Assembly: GCF_013394305.1 (NCBI RefSeq)
Contig: NZ_AP019810.1
Span: 2,494,001 to 2,558,000, forward strand
Direction of reading: 5' to 3'
DNA length: 64,000 nt
DNA from: Enterococcus mundtii
Lineage (GTDB): Bacteria; Bacillota; Bacilli; Lactobacillales; Enterococcaceae
Position numbers and translations under genes: made by a program. The stretch's first letter is position 1. Each line of letters begins with the position of its first letter. Under the pieces are notes generated by a model that worked only from the letters and a program-made list of their open reading frames with translations, did not search any database and was not told the DNA's origin. Below are positions 54,459-63,619 of this stretch, one piece after another.

Positions 54459-55691
54459 TTACGCCCAGTCGCCATTTCTGAAGATCGGCACGCGTGAGCC
54501 ATCTTCGCGGATACCATCAATATCCATTTTATCTGAACCAACCATGAAATCCACATGCGTCTGGCTTCGATTCAAGCCTGCAGCTGCCAATTCTTCATCG
54601 GTCATTTCTGTTCCACCTTGCACACTAAACGCATAGGCTGAACCAAGTGCTAAATGGTTTGAAGCATTTTCGTCGAATAATGTGTTATAGAAAATGATAC
54701 CAGATTGTGAAATCGGTGAAGGATCAGGAACTAGAGCAACTTCGCCTAAACGACGTGCACCTTCATCGGTATCTAGTAGTTTTGCCAAGACTTCTTGTCC
54801 TTGTTCCGCTGAAAAATCAACGACTTTACCGTCTTTAAATGTAAATTTCATTCCAGTAATGGTCGTTCCTGCATAACTTAAAGGTTTCGTACTTGAGATA
54901 TACCCATCCACGCGATGACTATCAGGTGCGGTGAAGACTTCTTCTGTTGGCATGTTTGCCATGAATTTTTCATCACGAGCATTATAGCTTCCAGCGCCTT
55001 CCCACAAGTGATTTTTCGGCAAGCCAATTACGATATCTGTCCCTGGGGCAGTATAATGTAAAGCTGTAAATTGTTCTTTGTTCAATTCTTCTGCTTTTGT
55101 CGCTAGTTTTTCATCGTGATTTTTCCAAGCAATTACAGGATCAGATTCATAAATGCGAGTCGTTTTGAAAATCTCATCCCATAATGCGTCGACTTGTTCT
55201 TCCCCTGGTAGATCAGGGAATACTTTTGCTGCCCACTGTTTCCCAGCAGCTGCGACAACTGTCCAACTTACTTTATTTGATTGTGTCGCTTTTCTTAGAT
55301 TCATCAATGCTTTTCCAACTGCTGATTGATAAGTGGCTACACGATCATTGTCAACTCCTGCGAATGCATCTGGATCAGAAGAAACAACGCTGATTCTGCT
55401 CGCACCTTTTTCAATCCAATCATCTGCTTGATCGATTTTATATTGTGGAACTGTAGAGATTCGATCATCTGCAGCGTGAGTCAAGAATTCTTTTTGAATG
55501 ATATCATCTGTCCATTGAACGATCACCTCATCTGCACCTAATTGGTAAGCCTCTTTCGTGATCAATCGGGCTAATTCCGCTTGCTCTACATTGATTTGTA
55601 AGACTACTGTGTGCCCTTTCGATACATTGACCCCTGTTTCTGCAATTAAACGGGCGTATTTTTTTAAATTAACATTAAAATCAGCTAACAT
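54459..55691 (-). CDS. pepS: M29 family aminopeptidase (PepS/AmpS type)
   Basis: The 410-residue metalloenzyme belongs to the thermophilic aminopeptidase family (PepS, AmpS, AmpT). Blocks seen: GVNVSKGHTVVLQINVEQAELARL, EEVFTAPDSHRVDGYISS (metal-ligand region), and the C-terminal ALGSAYAF, NRSQTHVDFMVGSDKMDIDGI. It releases N-terminal residues from peptides in the cytoplasm. The ATG at 55691 follows GAGGAGG on the minus strand. Confidence 0.92.
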   Translation of the reverse strand: MLADFNVNLKKYARLIAETGVNVSKGHTVVLQINVEQAELARLITKEAYQLGADEVIVQWTDDIIQKEFLTHAADDRISTVPQYKIDQADDWIEKGASRISVVSSDPDAFAGVDNDRVATYQSAVGKALMNLRKATQSNKVSWTVVAAAGKQWAAKVFPDLPGEEQVDALWDEIFKTTRIYESDPVIAWKNHDEKLATKAEELNKEQFTALHYTAPGTDIVIGLPKNHLWEGAGSYNARDEKFMANMPTEEVFTAPDSHRVDGYISSTKPLSYAGTTITGMKFTFKDGKVVDFSAEQGQEVLAKLLDTDEGARRLGEVALVPDPSPISQSGIIFYNTLFDENASNHLALGSAYAFSVQGGTEMTDEELAAAGLNRSQTHVDFMVGSDKMDIDGIREDGSRVPIFRNGDWA

Positions 55692-55868
55692 AATTAAATT
55701 CCTCCTCATCGTATTTTTTGTAATTCCTCATTGTATGATAACATTTTATTAGAAGTGAAACAAATAAACATCTGATAAAATAATCATTTGTTTTTAATTA
55801 GAAAACACAAAAAAGCGTTGATATCCGAGTATAATGACAGAAAAATTTGTAAAAAATAAAAAAACAAG

Positions 55869-55897
55869 TTTTGCTTATTGAAAAAAAATGGTACAAT
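55869..55897 (+). promoter_or_regulatory. Promoter of the TetR-family gene
   Basis: TACAAT (55892-55897) preceded by TGG forms an extended -10; TTTTGC at 55869-55874 is a weak -35 at 17 bases. The gap of about 260 bases between the divergent genes contains no other feature I can support. Confidence 0.5.
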
Positions 55898-55951
55898 AGT
55901 ATTAATCAATGGTGGAAGCGTTATAAAAAATTTCAAGGAGATTAGAAAATT

Positions 55952-56521
55952 ATGGCAAGAAAAAAAACGATAACAAAGGAGCAGATTTTGGCAGCCGCCT
56001 ATGAAGTTGCTGCCAATGAAGGATTTTCAAAATTCACTGCGAGAAACATTGCAAATAAAATGAACTGTTCTACTCAACCAATCTATCTAGAGTTTAAAAA
56101 TATGGATGATTTGAAACACGCGCTATTTGAGCAAATCTACGATTATCTAAAATACGAAGTCTTTCCTGTAGAACATACCGGCAATACGATTGTCGATCTA
56201 GCGTTGAATTACATCCATTTCGCAAATCGTGAAAAGAAATTATATAGCTCACTTTACTTGGAAGAGTATGGCGGCGGAAGAGAGATGCAAAATTTCTCCT
56301 ATAATTACTTTATGGACGTAGTGAAAGAAGATCCAAAATACATGGACTTGTCAGATGATAAACTAGTCTCGCTTCACAATGGGACTTGGATCATTGCAAC
56401 AGGTATCGCAGCTTTGATGTCATCGAATATCATCCATCCGACGGATACACAAATCGAGAAGATGATCCAAGATAGCATCAATGCCATTTTAAGCTTAAAA
56501 GATCCGATTGAAGTAGACTGA
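55952..56521 (+). CDS. TetR/AcrR family transcriptional regulator
   Basis: The 189-residue protein has an N-terminal helix-turn-helix (ITKEQILAAAYEVAANEGFSKFTARNIANKMNCSTQPIYLEFKNMDDL) and a helical ligand and dimer domain. The target is unknown; the divergent aminopeptidase gene or a distant gene are possible. CAAGGAG precedes the ATG. The 3' side is close to the second IS. Confidence 0.88.
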   Translation: MARKKTITKEQILAAAYEVAANEGFSKFTARNIANKMNCSTQPIYLEFKNMDDLKHALFEQIYDYLKYEVFPVEHTGNTIVDLALNYIHFANREKKLYSSLYLEEYGGGREMQNFSYNYFMDVVKEDPKYMDLSDDKLVSLHNGTWIIATGIAALMSSNIIHPTDTQIEKMIQDSINAILSLKDPIEVD

Positions 56522-56600
56522 TCTGCTTATTTGAAAAATTGATCGACCCCATTTGATAGTAATGCCTTGATTTACAAAACGTAATGCTTCTAAATAAAAA

Positions 56601-58114
56601 GGCTCTTTGTCAATAAGGACTGATGAGTTGTGCAAAATCAAATCTGGGTCAGAATGAACCTCATTCTGGCTCAGATTTTTTGTTATCTTACTTTGATTAA
56701 TTGATTGATCAAAAAGATTCTAATTCTCATGTTCTCGAATGATTTAAATCCGTAGGATACTCGTTTCATTGTCTTTATGTGGGTATTCTTCGCTTCTATT
56801 TTTCCATTGGAATAAGGATAGATCATTGCGTTGGTGATGCCTTCTTCATAGGTCAGAAGGTTTTGAAGCTTTTCCCGAAAGCTGTCATCCAACGTTTCGG
56901 GAAGTTCTGCTAATAAGGAGAAAAATAAGTCAGGGTCTTTGTCTCGAAAGGCTTCAACTAATTCATGAAAAAAGGGATACGCCTCCTTTAGGGGCGTAGA
57001 AAACTCAAGCAATCGATCAATCATCATTGCTTCAGTAAGAAATGGGTATTTTGGTGCTCGGAAACTTTTCCATGTTTTGTATTCATAATGGTTGATGTTT
57101 GCACGATTTTTTAGCAAAAAGCGCCAGTTCTTTTTCAGTTTTTCTGCCTGGCTTTTCTGTCCTGCTTTACGAAGTTCATTCATTTCACGGATACGCAACT
57201 CATTGAACGCTTGATTCATGTGTTTGACAATATGAAACCGATCAATCACTATTTTCGCATTTGGCAGAACACGTTTGGTGAGCTGGAAGTAGGCGGCGTT
57301 CATGTCTGTCACCAAGAATTCTACTTCTTCTGGATTGGTACACTTTAAGAAATAGCTTGTTAATCGAGGTAATTTACGCGTAGGCAAAACATCTATTAAT
57401 TTTCCTGTTTCGCCATCTGCGCAAATAAAGCTCATTTTATCTTCTATGGAAGCATGCGAACGAAATTCATCAACCATCAATACTCTTGGGAGAATCTTCT
57501 TAGATTGCTTTGGTAAATAGCTTTTAAACTCTTTCAATGTACGAATAACAGTGGTCAAAGATACCTGACAGCTTTTCGCAATAAAAGATAAAGATACTTT
57601 TTCAGTCAGTAAAGAAGCAATTTTATATCTAACATGATTTGCGATTGAATGTCTGGATTGGACAAAATAACTTTGAGCAGTCCAATGGGTTCGGCAGTTT
57701 TTACAGGTATAGCGCTGCTTTTTTAGGCGCATAACCAAAGGCATATGATTGTATTGTTCAAAACGGACAATCGTTTCTTTTTTTCCATTTTTCACTATAA
57801 TTGCTTTCCCGTTTCCATCTACCACAGTAGAACCACAACTTCTACAAGCACGAGGAGTAGGCGAGAGAACAGCATCGACGACCAACGTCTTTTTCTTCTG
57901 AAGGGTCTCGTAAGAGACCTCTGTAATCATCAAATCTTTCTCTATTATTCTCAGCATTTTTTTGATAGAATCATTCATATAGCATATCGTCCTCTCAGTT
58001 GTTTATTTTGTGGTGATTTAATCATACTAGAGAACGATATGTTTTTTAATACCTAAAATGAAAATGGGACTGAAGAATCAATTCTGATTCATCAGTCCCA
58101 TAAATTATAGAGCC
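56601..58114 (-). mobile_element. ISL3-family insertion sequence, copy 2 (1514 bp)
   Basis: It has the same length, ends and gene as copy 1 at 38212-39725. Its own perfect 8-bp target duplication AATAAAAA flanks it at 56593-56600 and 58115-58122. The duplication is the T-tail of the minus-strand terminator of the flavodoxin gene. Because the duplications of the two copies differ, each arrived on its own. Confidence 0.95.
56683..57978 (-). CDS. ISL3-family transposase, copy 2
   Basis: The 431 residues are identical to those of copy 1, and the DNA looked identical where compared. The zinc ribbon, helix-turn-helix and DDE-type core are intact. On the minus strand a hairpin (58064-58101) precedes the gene inside the right end, which could limit transcription entering from outside. 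Confidence 0.95.
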   Translation of the reverse strand: MNDSIKKMLRIIEKDLMITEVSYETLQKKKTLVVDAVLSPTPRACRSCGSTVVDGNGKAIIVKNGKKETIVRFEQYNHMPLVMRLKKQRYTCKNCRTHWTAQSYFVQSRHSIANHVRYKIASLLTEKVSLSFIAKSCQVSLTTVIRTLKEFKSYLPKQSKKILPRVLMVDEFRSHASIEDKMSFICADGETGKLIDVLPTRKLPRLTSYFLKCTNPEEVEFLVTDMNAAYFQLTKRVLPNAKIVIDRFHIVKHMNQAFNELRIREMNELRKAGQKSQAEKLKKNWRFLLKNRANINHYEYKTWKSFRAPKYPFLTEAMMIDRLLEFSTPLKEAYPFFHELVEAFRDKDPDLFFSLLAELPETLDDSFREKLQNLLTYEEGITNAMIYPYSNGKIEAKNTHIKTMKRVSYGFKSFENMRIRIFLINQLIKVR

Positions 58115-58117
58115 AAT

Positions 58118-58152
58118 AAAAAGAAGGATGTGGTAAACACATCCTTCTTTTT
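58118..58152 (-). terminator. Terminator of the flavodoxin gene
   Basis: AAAAAGAAGGATGTG pairs perfectly with CACATCCTTCTTTTT (15 bp, 5-base loop). On the minus strand the T-run continues into TTTTTATT, the IS target duplication, so it remains functional. Confidence 0.92.
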
Positions 58153-58156
58153 GTGA

Positions 58157-58600
58157 TTAAGATAACATGGATACAAGAGATTTTGCGAACGCTTCAAGAT
58201 TTTCAATATCTTCTTCCTCAGCGTTTAAATCAACTTTCACGCTTTCGGCACCTTTAACAGCACCAGTTTTTGCAAAGGCAGCATCAAAATCGTCCACTGA
58301 CTTACAAAACTCATCATAGAAAGTATCTCCAGAGCCACACACACCGTAGATTTTTCCAGGTAATTCAAGTTCTTGTAAATCTTCATAAAAATCAACGATT
58401 TCGTCCGGTAGATCACCGTCATCGTATGTATAAGTAGCAACTACGCAAATATCTGCTTCTTGAAAGTCTTCTGCATCTACTTGTGTGCATTCATTGATTT
58501 CAACATCGATATCCATATTTTCCAGAGCCTCTGCAACAATATCGGCGATTTCTTCCGTGTTACCAGTCATACTTGCATAAACGATTTTTGCTAAAGCCAT
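58157..58600 (-). CDS. Flavodoxin
   Basis: The 147-residue FMN protein has the phosphate loop YASMTGNTEEIAD, the first FMN loop TYTYDDGDLPDE, and the second CGSGDTFYDEFCKS. It is a short-chain flavodoxin with acidic character, an electron carrier in the cytoplasm. The ATG at 58600 follows AGGAGG on the minus strand; earlier in-frame starts lie upstream of that box. Confidence 0.94.
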   Translation of the reverse strand: MALAKIVYASMTGNTEEIADIVAEALENMDIDVEINECTQVDAEDFQEADICVVATYTYDDGDLPDEIVDFYEDLQELELPGKIYGVCGSGDTFYDEFCKSVDDFDAAFAKTGAVKGAESVKVDLNAEEEDIENLEAFAKSLVSMLS

Positions 58601-58762
58601 AAGGCGCCTCCTAAATTTTAATGAATAGCATTTCAACAACTACCAATTATACCAAAAGTTTGAGAAAAAGGAAGCAAGATTTATAAAGGTACTATGGGAT
58701 TTGGCTAAATACTTCCTACTATGTTAAAATAAAAAGGATTTGTAAAAAGGAGACGAGAATAG

Positions 58763-59527
58763 ATGATAACATTAAAATCAGCACGTGAGATCGAAGCAAT
58801 GGCAGAGTCTGGTGCATTATTAGCAGATGTCCATAAAAATCTGCGAGACTTCATTAAACCAGGAGTAACTAGTTGGGATATCGAAGTATTTGTACGTAAT
58901 TATATCGAAAGTCATGGCGGAGTCGCTGCCCAAATTGGATTTGAAGGATATGAATATGCGACGTGTATCAGTATCAATGATGAGATCTGTCATGGTTTTC
59001 CTCGGAAAAAACCACTTAAAAGTGGCGACTTAGTGAAAGTGGATATGTGTATTGACTTAAAAGGCGGAATCTCTGATTCTTGCTGGGCATATGTGGTGGG
59101 TGAATCCACACCTGAAATTGATCGATTGATGGAAGTGACAAAAAAAGCACTATATATCGGCATTGAGCAAGCGCAAGTTGGTAATCGTATTGGGGATATT
59201 GGTCATGCGATCCAAACGTACGTCGAAGGAGAAAATCTAGGAATCGTACGAGACTTTGTTGGACATGGAGTAGGACCAACGATCCATGAAGAACCAACTA
59301 TTCCTCACTATGGTGAACCAGGTAAAGGATTACGTTTAAAAGAAGGTATGGTCATTACGATCGAGCCAATGGTCAATACAGGAACATGGAAAATGAAAAT
59401 GGACCCAAATGGTTGGACAGCTTATACCAGAGATGGTGGATTATCTTGCCAATATGAACACACATTGGCTATCACCAAAGATGGTCCAAGAATCTTGACT
59501 TCTCAAGGTGAAGAAGGAACTTATTAA
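58763..59527 (+). CDS. map: Type I methionine aminopeptidase
   Basis: The 254-residue enzyme removes the initiator Met. Metal ligands are visible: VDMCIDLKGGISDSCW (two Asp), VGHGVGPTIHEEP (His), IEPMVN (Glu) and QYEHTLAI (Glu). The sequence is of the longer type Ia form. AAAAGGAG precedes the start. Confidence 0.95.
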   Translation: MITLKSAREIEAMAESGALLADVHKNLRDFIKPGVTSWDIEVFVRNYIESHGGVAAQIGFEGYEYATCISINDEICHGFPRKKPLKSGDLVKVDMCIDLKGGISDSCWAYVVGESTPEIDRLMEVTKKALYIGIEQAQVGNRIGDIGHAIQTYVEGENLGIVRDFVGHGVGPTIHEEPTIPHYGEPGKGLRLKEGMVITIEPMVNTGTWKMKMDPNGWTAYTRDGGLSCQYEHTLAITKDGPRILTSQGEEGTY

Positions 59528-59859
59528 GTTCTTCTTTCAACGAACAGTTTGCAAACTGTTTAATTAAATGGAGAAAGTTGTGGATGACCTTCTTCTTCAA
59601 ATAATGGATAAAAGTTGTAGGAAAGCTAGTAACTAAGATAGTAGGGTGGCAATTGGAAAAATATGTCTATTATTTTCTGGTTTGCCACCCTTTTCCTCAG
59701 TGTTATTAGCTTTTTTTACAACCTAGATAAACGGTGTTCGAAAAGCTGACCTTCAACATTAAGCTAAAAAATCAAAAAATATGGGGAGCTATTTTCTGAT
59801 TTTCTATCTTACTGCTCAGGTCAAAGCGCTTTTCTCACAACCTTGAACAGGAGATTACT
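59528..59859. other. Spacer between map and the YihY gene
   Basis: The 332-base gap has a terminator at 59643-59697 and, near 59822, the palindrome AAAGCGCTTT, which is close to a cre site (mismatches at the ends). No gene was found. Confidence 0.45.
59643..59697 (+). terminator. Terminator after map
   Basis: GGGTGGCAA pairs with TTGCCACCC around a loop of about 30 bases that itself can partly pair, and TTTT follows. Confidence 0.75.
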
Positions 59860-60783
59860 ATGAATATTTTGAATAAAATAAAACAACATAAGAATTTAAT
59901 GCGTTTTATTGAGACGACGCAAAAGAGGATCGTTGATTCTGAAATGGGAACGACTTCAGTAGTTGTGGCTTATTATTTACTCTTATCTTTGTTTCCATTG
60001 ATTATTGCGCTTGGAAATATTCTACCGTATCTTCAAATCGATCAAGAAACTGTCTTGACTTATATTCGCCAAGTGATTCCTGAAACGATCTATCAGTTTA
60101 TTGGACCGGCGGTAAAAAATTTGTTGACACAAAGTTCTGGTAGTTTGTTGTCATTGTCAGCTATTGCAGCTTTATGGTCAGCTAGTCAGAGTATCAATGC
60201 ATTACAGATTGCCATGAATAAAGCGTATGGAGTTGAAAATAGAGAAAATTTCATCATTGTCCGTTTCTTTTCCTTAATAGTTATCATCTTGTTCATGATT
60301 GCGATTAGTGGTGTCACTTTAGTGCTTGGATTAGGACAAATGATTTTAGAGGCGATTCAACCGATCTTTAAAATACCTGTAAACTTTATTGACCAATTCC
60401 AAACATTGAAATGGCCGATTACTTTGGTGGCTTTATTTGTGATCATGTTTATGATTTATTGGATTGTACCAAACGCGCAATTGAAATTTAAAGCAGTGAT
60501 TCCTGGTGCTGTATTTGCAACGACTGGTTGGATGTTGTTGTCACAAGTTTTTGGAATTTATGCTCGTTATTTTGCAACGCGTGTGAGCGGTTATCAAATC
60601 ATCGGAAGTTTTATCGTTTTGATGCTTTGGTTAAACTTTGCTGCGACGATCATTATTCTTGGTGGAATCATCAATGCTGTTGTGCAAGAGTACATAACAG
60701 GAAACGAAATAAAAGAACGAAGAAGCATCACATCAACATGGCTTGGTAAACTAAAAAATAAATTTTCTCAAAAAAAGAATTAG
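59860..60783 (+). CDS. YihY/UPF0761 (BrkB) family membrane protein
   Basis: The 307-residue protein has six predicted membrane helices with family blocks VVAYYLLLSLFPLIIALGN, LWSASQSINALQIAMNKAYG, and IGSFIVLMLWLNFAATIIILGG. Earlier annotations as ribonuclease BN are considered wrong. The function is unknown. In E. faecalis a similar gene lies just before the epa locus, as here. CAGGAG precedes the ATG. Confidence 0.9.
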   Translation: MNILNKIKQHKNLMRFIETTQKRIVDSEMGTTSVVVAYYLLLSLFPLIIALGNILPYLQIDQETVLTYIRQVIPETIYQFIGPAVKNLLTQSSGSLLSLSAIAALWSASQSINALQIAMNKAYGVENRENFIIVRFFSLIVIILFMIAISGVTLVLGLGQMILEAIQPIFKIPVNFIDQFQTLKWPITLVALFVIMFMIYWIVPNAQLKFKAVIPGAVFATTGWMLLSQVFGIYARYFATRVSGYQIIGSFIVLMLWLNFAATIIILGGIINAVVQEYITGNEIKERRSITSTWLGKLKNKFSQKKN

Positions 60784-60860
60784 AAACACGAGTTCTTATT
60801 GTAAAATAGCGACAGTGTTTTATAATTATTAATGACTCTTTAAATAAAGTAGGTGCCCGT

Positions 60861-61991
60861 ATGCTGGTTTCTTTTAGTATTGTAATAAAGATTTTTTTGA
60901 CAATTTTATTGTCTTTGATATTGACCCCCATTTTTAAAATAATTTCAGTTCAAACTGGAATGGTCGATAAACCGAATGAACGACGAATAAACAAAGTGCC
61001 GATGCCTTCAGCTGGTGGCTTACCTATCTTTGTTTCCTTCGTGATATCTAGTTTGTTTTTATTCAAAGATATCATCCCTAAATTTTATATTCTACCTATA
61101 TTATTGGCTGCGTCCGTCATCGTATTGACCGGATTACTTGATGACAAATATGAACTTTCACCTAAGCAAAAAAGTATTGGTATTTTATTAGCGGCTTTGA
61201 TCATCTATTTTGTCGCTGATATCAGGATCGATTCTTTTACCTTACCGTTCTTAGGATATATCCAATTAGGTTGGCTTAGTTTTCCTGTCACCATTTTTTG
61301 GATTTTTGGGATCACTAATGCAGTCAATTTGATTGATGGTTTAGATGGCTTAGCAGCAGGGATATCTTTGATTGGCTTGATGACCATTGGTATTATTGGT
61401 TACTTTTTTTTACATGCCTCAACAGTTTATATACCTATAGTTATTTTTTGTTTAGTCGCAAGTATCATCGGCTTTTTTCCTTACAATTTTTATCCTGCCA
61501 AAATTTATTTAGGGGATACAGGTGCACTTTTCTTAGGCTTTATGATGGCGGTTTTATCATTGCAAGGATTAAAGAATGTTACTTTCGTTTCATCGATTTC
61601 TTTGTTGATCATCATGGGGGTACCTGTTACAGATACTTTTTTTGCAATCATTCGTAGAAAAGCGAATCGAGTATCATTTTCTACGGCAGATAAGAAGCAT
61701 TTGCATCATCGATTGCTCGCTTTAGGCTTTACCCATAAAGGAGCTGTTTTGACGATCTACTCCATCGCTTTGATGTTTTCATTTACTGCAATGATCATGA
61801 ATTATACGGGAAGTCTTGGAACGATTGCTTTGTTCTTAGTGATGCTATTTGCTGCTATTTTATTATTTGAATTGATCGGATTGATCAATGAAAAATACCA
61901 ATTCATTCTAAAAACATTACGGTTTTTAGGGAATAAAGAATACCGTACACAAGTGATGCAGAAATACTTTAAGAAATGGAAAAGACCTTAA
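60861..61991 (+). CDS. epaA: Undecaprenyl-phosphate GlcNAc-1-phosphate transferase (EpaA/TagO type)
   Basis: The 376-residue polytopic enzyme of the WecA/TagO/MraY superfamily shows TGLLDDKYELSPKQK (Asp pair), NLIDGLDGLAAGI, YLGDTGALFLGF and the HLHHRLLALGF block. It transfers GlcNAc-1-P to undecaprenyl phosphate, the first step of wall polysaccharide synthesis. Position before two family-2 glycosyltransferases matches epaA of enterococci. The stop overlaps the next ATG. Confidence 0.9.
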   Translation: MLVSFSIVIKIFLTILLSLILTPIFKIISVQTGMVDKPNERRINKVPMPSAGGLPIFVSFVISSLFLFKDIIPKFYILPILLAASVIVLTGLLDDKYELSPKQKSIGILLAALIIYFVADIRIDSFTLPFLGYIQLGWLSFPVTIFWIFGITNAVNLIDGLDGLAAGISLIGLMTIGIIGYFFLHASTVYIPIVIFCLVASIIGFFPYNFYPAKIYLGDTGALFLGFMMAVLSLQGLKNVTFVSSISLLIIMGVPVTDTFFAIIRRKANRVSFSTADKKHLHHRLLALGFTHKGAVLTIYSIALMFSFTAMIMNYTGSLGTIALFLVMLFAAILLFELIGLINEKYQFILKTLRFLGNKEYRTQVMQKYFKKWKRP

Positions 61992-62791
61992 TGGAGAACA
62001 ATAAAAAAAAGCCGATTTTAATTAGCATTGTGACAGCAAATAGTAAAAAAATATTCCAGACATTAGATACGATCATTGCGACGATCGGTGAAGAACCGGC
62101 AATTGAATTTCAAATTTTTGATAATAACTCGACACCTGAATACCAAGAACGATTACGCGAATATTTAAAATATCCGTTCATGAATATTTATTTCAATAAT
62201 GAAAACCGAGGCTTTGGATTTGGTCATAACCATACCTTGCTCCAAAGCGCTGCAAAATATGCGGTGATTTTTAATCCAGATATTTTAGTAGATGAGCAGA
62301 CGGTGATCGACCTGGTTGCGCTCTTAGAAACGCATCCTGAATGTGCGATGTTGGCACCTAAAATCTTGAATGAAGATGGGACGACTCAATACTTGATTAG
62401 ACAGCGTTTAGCTCTATTCGACTATGTACTACGTTTCATTCCTTTCAAATTTGTCAAAAAAATGTTTGATCGGCGATTGAATCGCTTTGAATGTCGTGAT
62501 TTGCCAGAGGATCGTGATTCTTATGTGCGCATGATTTCTGGTAGTTTTATGGTAGTAGATGTTGCGAAATTTAAATCAATCAATGGGTTTGATACTCGCT
62601 ACTTTATGTATTTTGAAGATAATGATCTTTGTTTAAGTTTTGAAAAAGCAAACGAAAAGATCCTTTATACGCCACGTTATAGTGCCATCCATCTATATGG
62701 AAAAGGGGCGCATCGTAACTTCAAACTTTTTCGAATATTTTTAAATTCAATGATGAAATTCTTCCATAAGTGGGGGTGGACTTTCTTCTAA
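61991..62791 (+). CDS. epaB: Family-2 glycosyltransferase (rhamnosyltransferase, EpaB type)
   Basis: The 266-residue GT-A protein has IVTANSKKIFQTLDTIIA, FQIFDNNSTPEY, NENRGFGFGHNHTLL, FNPDIL and FMYFEDNDLCL, a GT2 pattern of rhamnosyltransferases. It probably adds the first rhamnose to the lipid-linked GlcNAc. The ATG at 61991 overlaps the epaA stop (TAATG); another in-frame ATG at 61976 has no better signal. Confidence 0.85.
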   Translation: MENNKKKPILISIVTANSKKIFQTLDTIIATIGEEPAIEFQIFDNNSTPEYQERLREYLKYPFMNIYFNNENRGFGFGHNHTLLQSAAKYAVIFNPDILVDEQTVIDLVALLETHPECAMLAPKILNEDGTTQYLIRQRLALFDYVLRFIPFKFVKKMFDRRLNRFECRDLPEDRDSYVRMISGSFMVVDVAKFKSINGFDTRYFMYFEDNDLCLSFEKANEKILYTPRYSAIHLYGKGAHRNFKLFRIFLNSMMKFFHKWGWTFF

Positions 62792-63618
62792 TGACACCAG
62801 AAATAGCAGTAGTGATCGTATTGTATCACCAAAAAATCAACCAATCGCCTTCTTACGATTATTTAAAAGCAGCTATCCAAGCTGGGACAGTGGAGTTAGT
62901 TATTTTTGATAATAGTCCTGTTGCACATGCTGATGTGCTTTATTCAGAAAAGAACGTCCATTATCATCATGATCCAGCAAATCCAGGCCTAGCGGTTGCT
63001 TACAATTATGCAATTGACCACATTTCAGATACGGTACAGACACTTATAACATTAGATCAGGACACTCAGTTAGGTACTGATTATTTGGAAACTGTAGCCG
63101 AACTCACTTGGACAAAGGAGCGAGTAGCTGCGGTCCCCTTAGTATTTTCTGGTACAAAACAAATCTCTCCGGTGTGGGCAGACCACTATATCAATCGCCA
63201 CTTCGAAGTGATCGAAGAGCCAGTAGTAACACGTCAACGGATTATGGCAATCAATTCTGGCGCGGCATTCTCGCTCACATTTTTAAGAGAGATCAATGGC
63301 TATAATACAGTGTTCCCACTCGATTTTTTAGATCATTGGCTTTTTTGGCAAATCAAACAATTAAACAAAGAAATTGTAGTTTTAGCCACTAGCATGACTC
63401 ATGATCTCTCAGTATTAGATTATAAAAAAGTTAACGTAACACGCTATCAGTCGATATTGGCTGCTGAGTCGATCTTTTACCAAGAATACGACCGTCAGCA
63501 TTTAATGCAACATCGGAAGCAGTTAGTATTAAGAATGACAAAGCAATTTTTGACTGTCAAGAATCGTCAAATCTGGCGAATGACTTTACGTTCGTTTGTT
63601 GATAATTGGAAGGTGTGA
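62791..63618 (+). CDS. epaC: Family-2 glycosyltransferase (EpaC type)
   Basis: The 275-residue protein has VVIVLYHQKINQSPS, VIFDNSPV, NPGLAVAYNYAID and TLDQDTQL, all GT2 elements with a DxD-like site. The start overlaps the epaB stop, with GGGGGTGG upstream. The acceptor is likely the growing rhamnan chain. Confidence 0.85.
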   Translation: MTPEIAVVIVLYHQKINQSPSYDYLKAAIQAGTVELVIFDNSPVAHADVLYSEKNVHYHHDPANPGLAVAYNYAIDHISDTVQTLITLDQDTQLGTDYLETVAELTWTKERVAAVPLVFSGTKQISPVWADHYINRHFEVIEEPVVTRQRIMAINSGAAFSLTFLREINGYNTVFPLDFLDHWLFWQIKQLNKEIVVLATSMTHDLSVLDYKKVNVTRYQSILAAESIFYQEYDRQHLMQHRKQLVLRMTKQFLTVKNRQIWRMTLRSFVDNWKV

Positions 63619-63619
63619 A

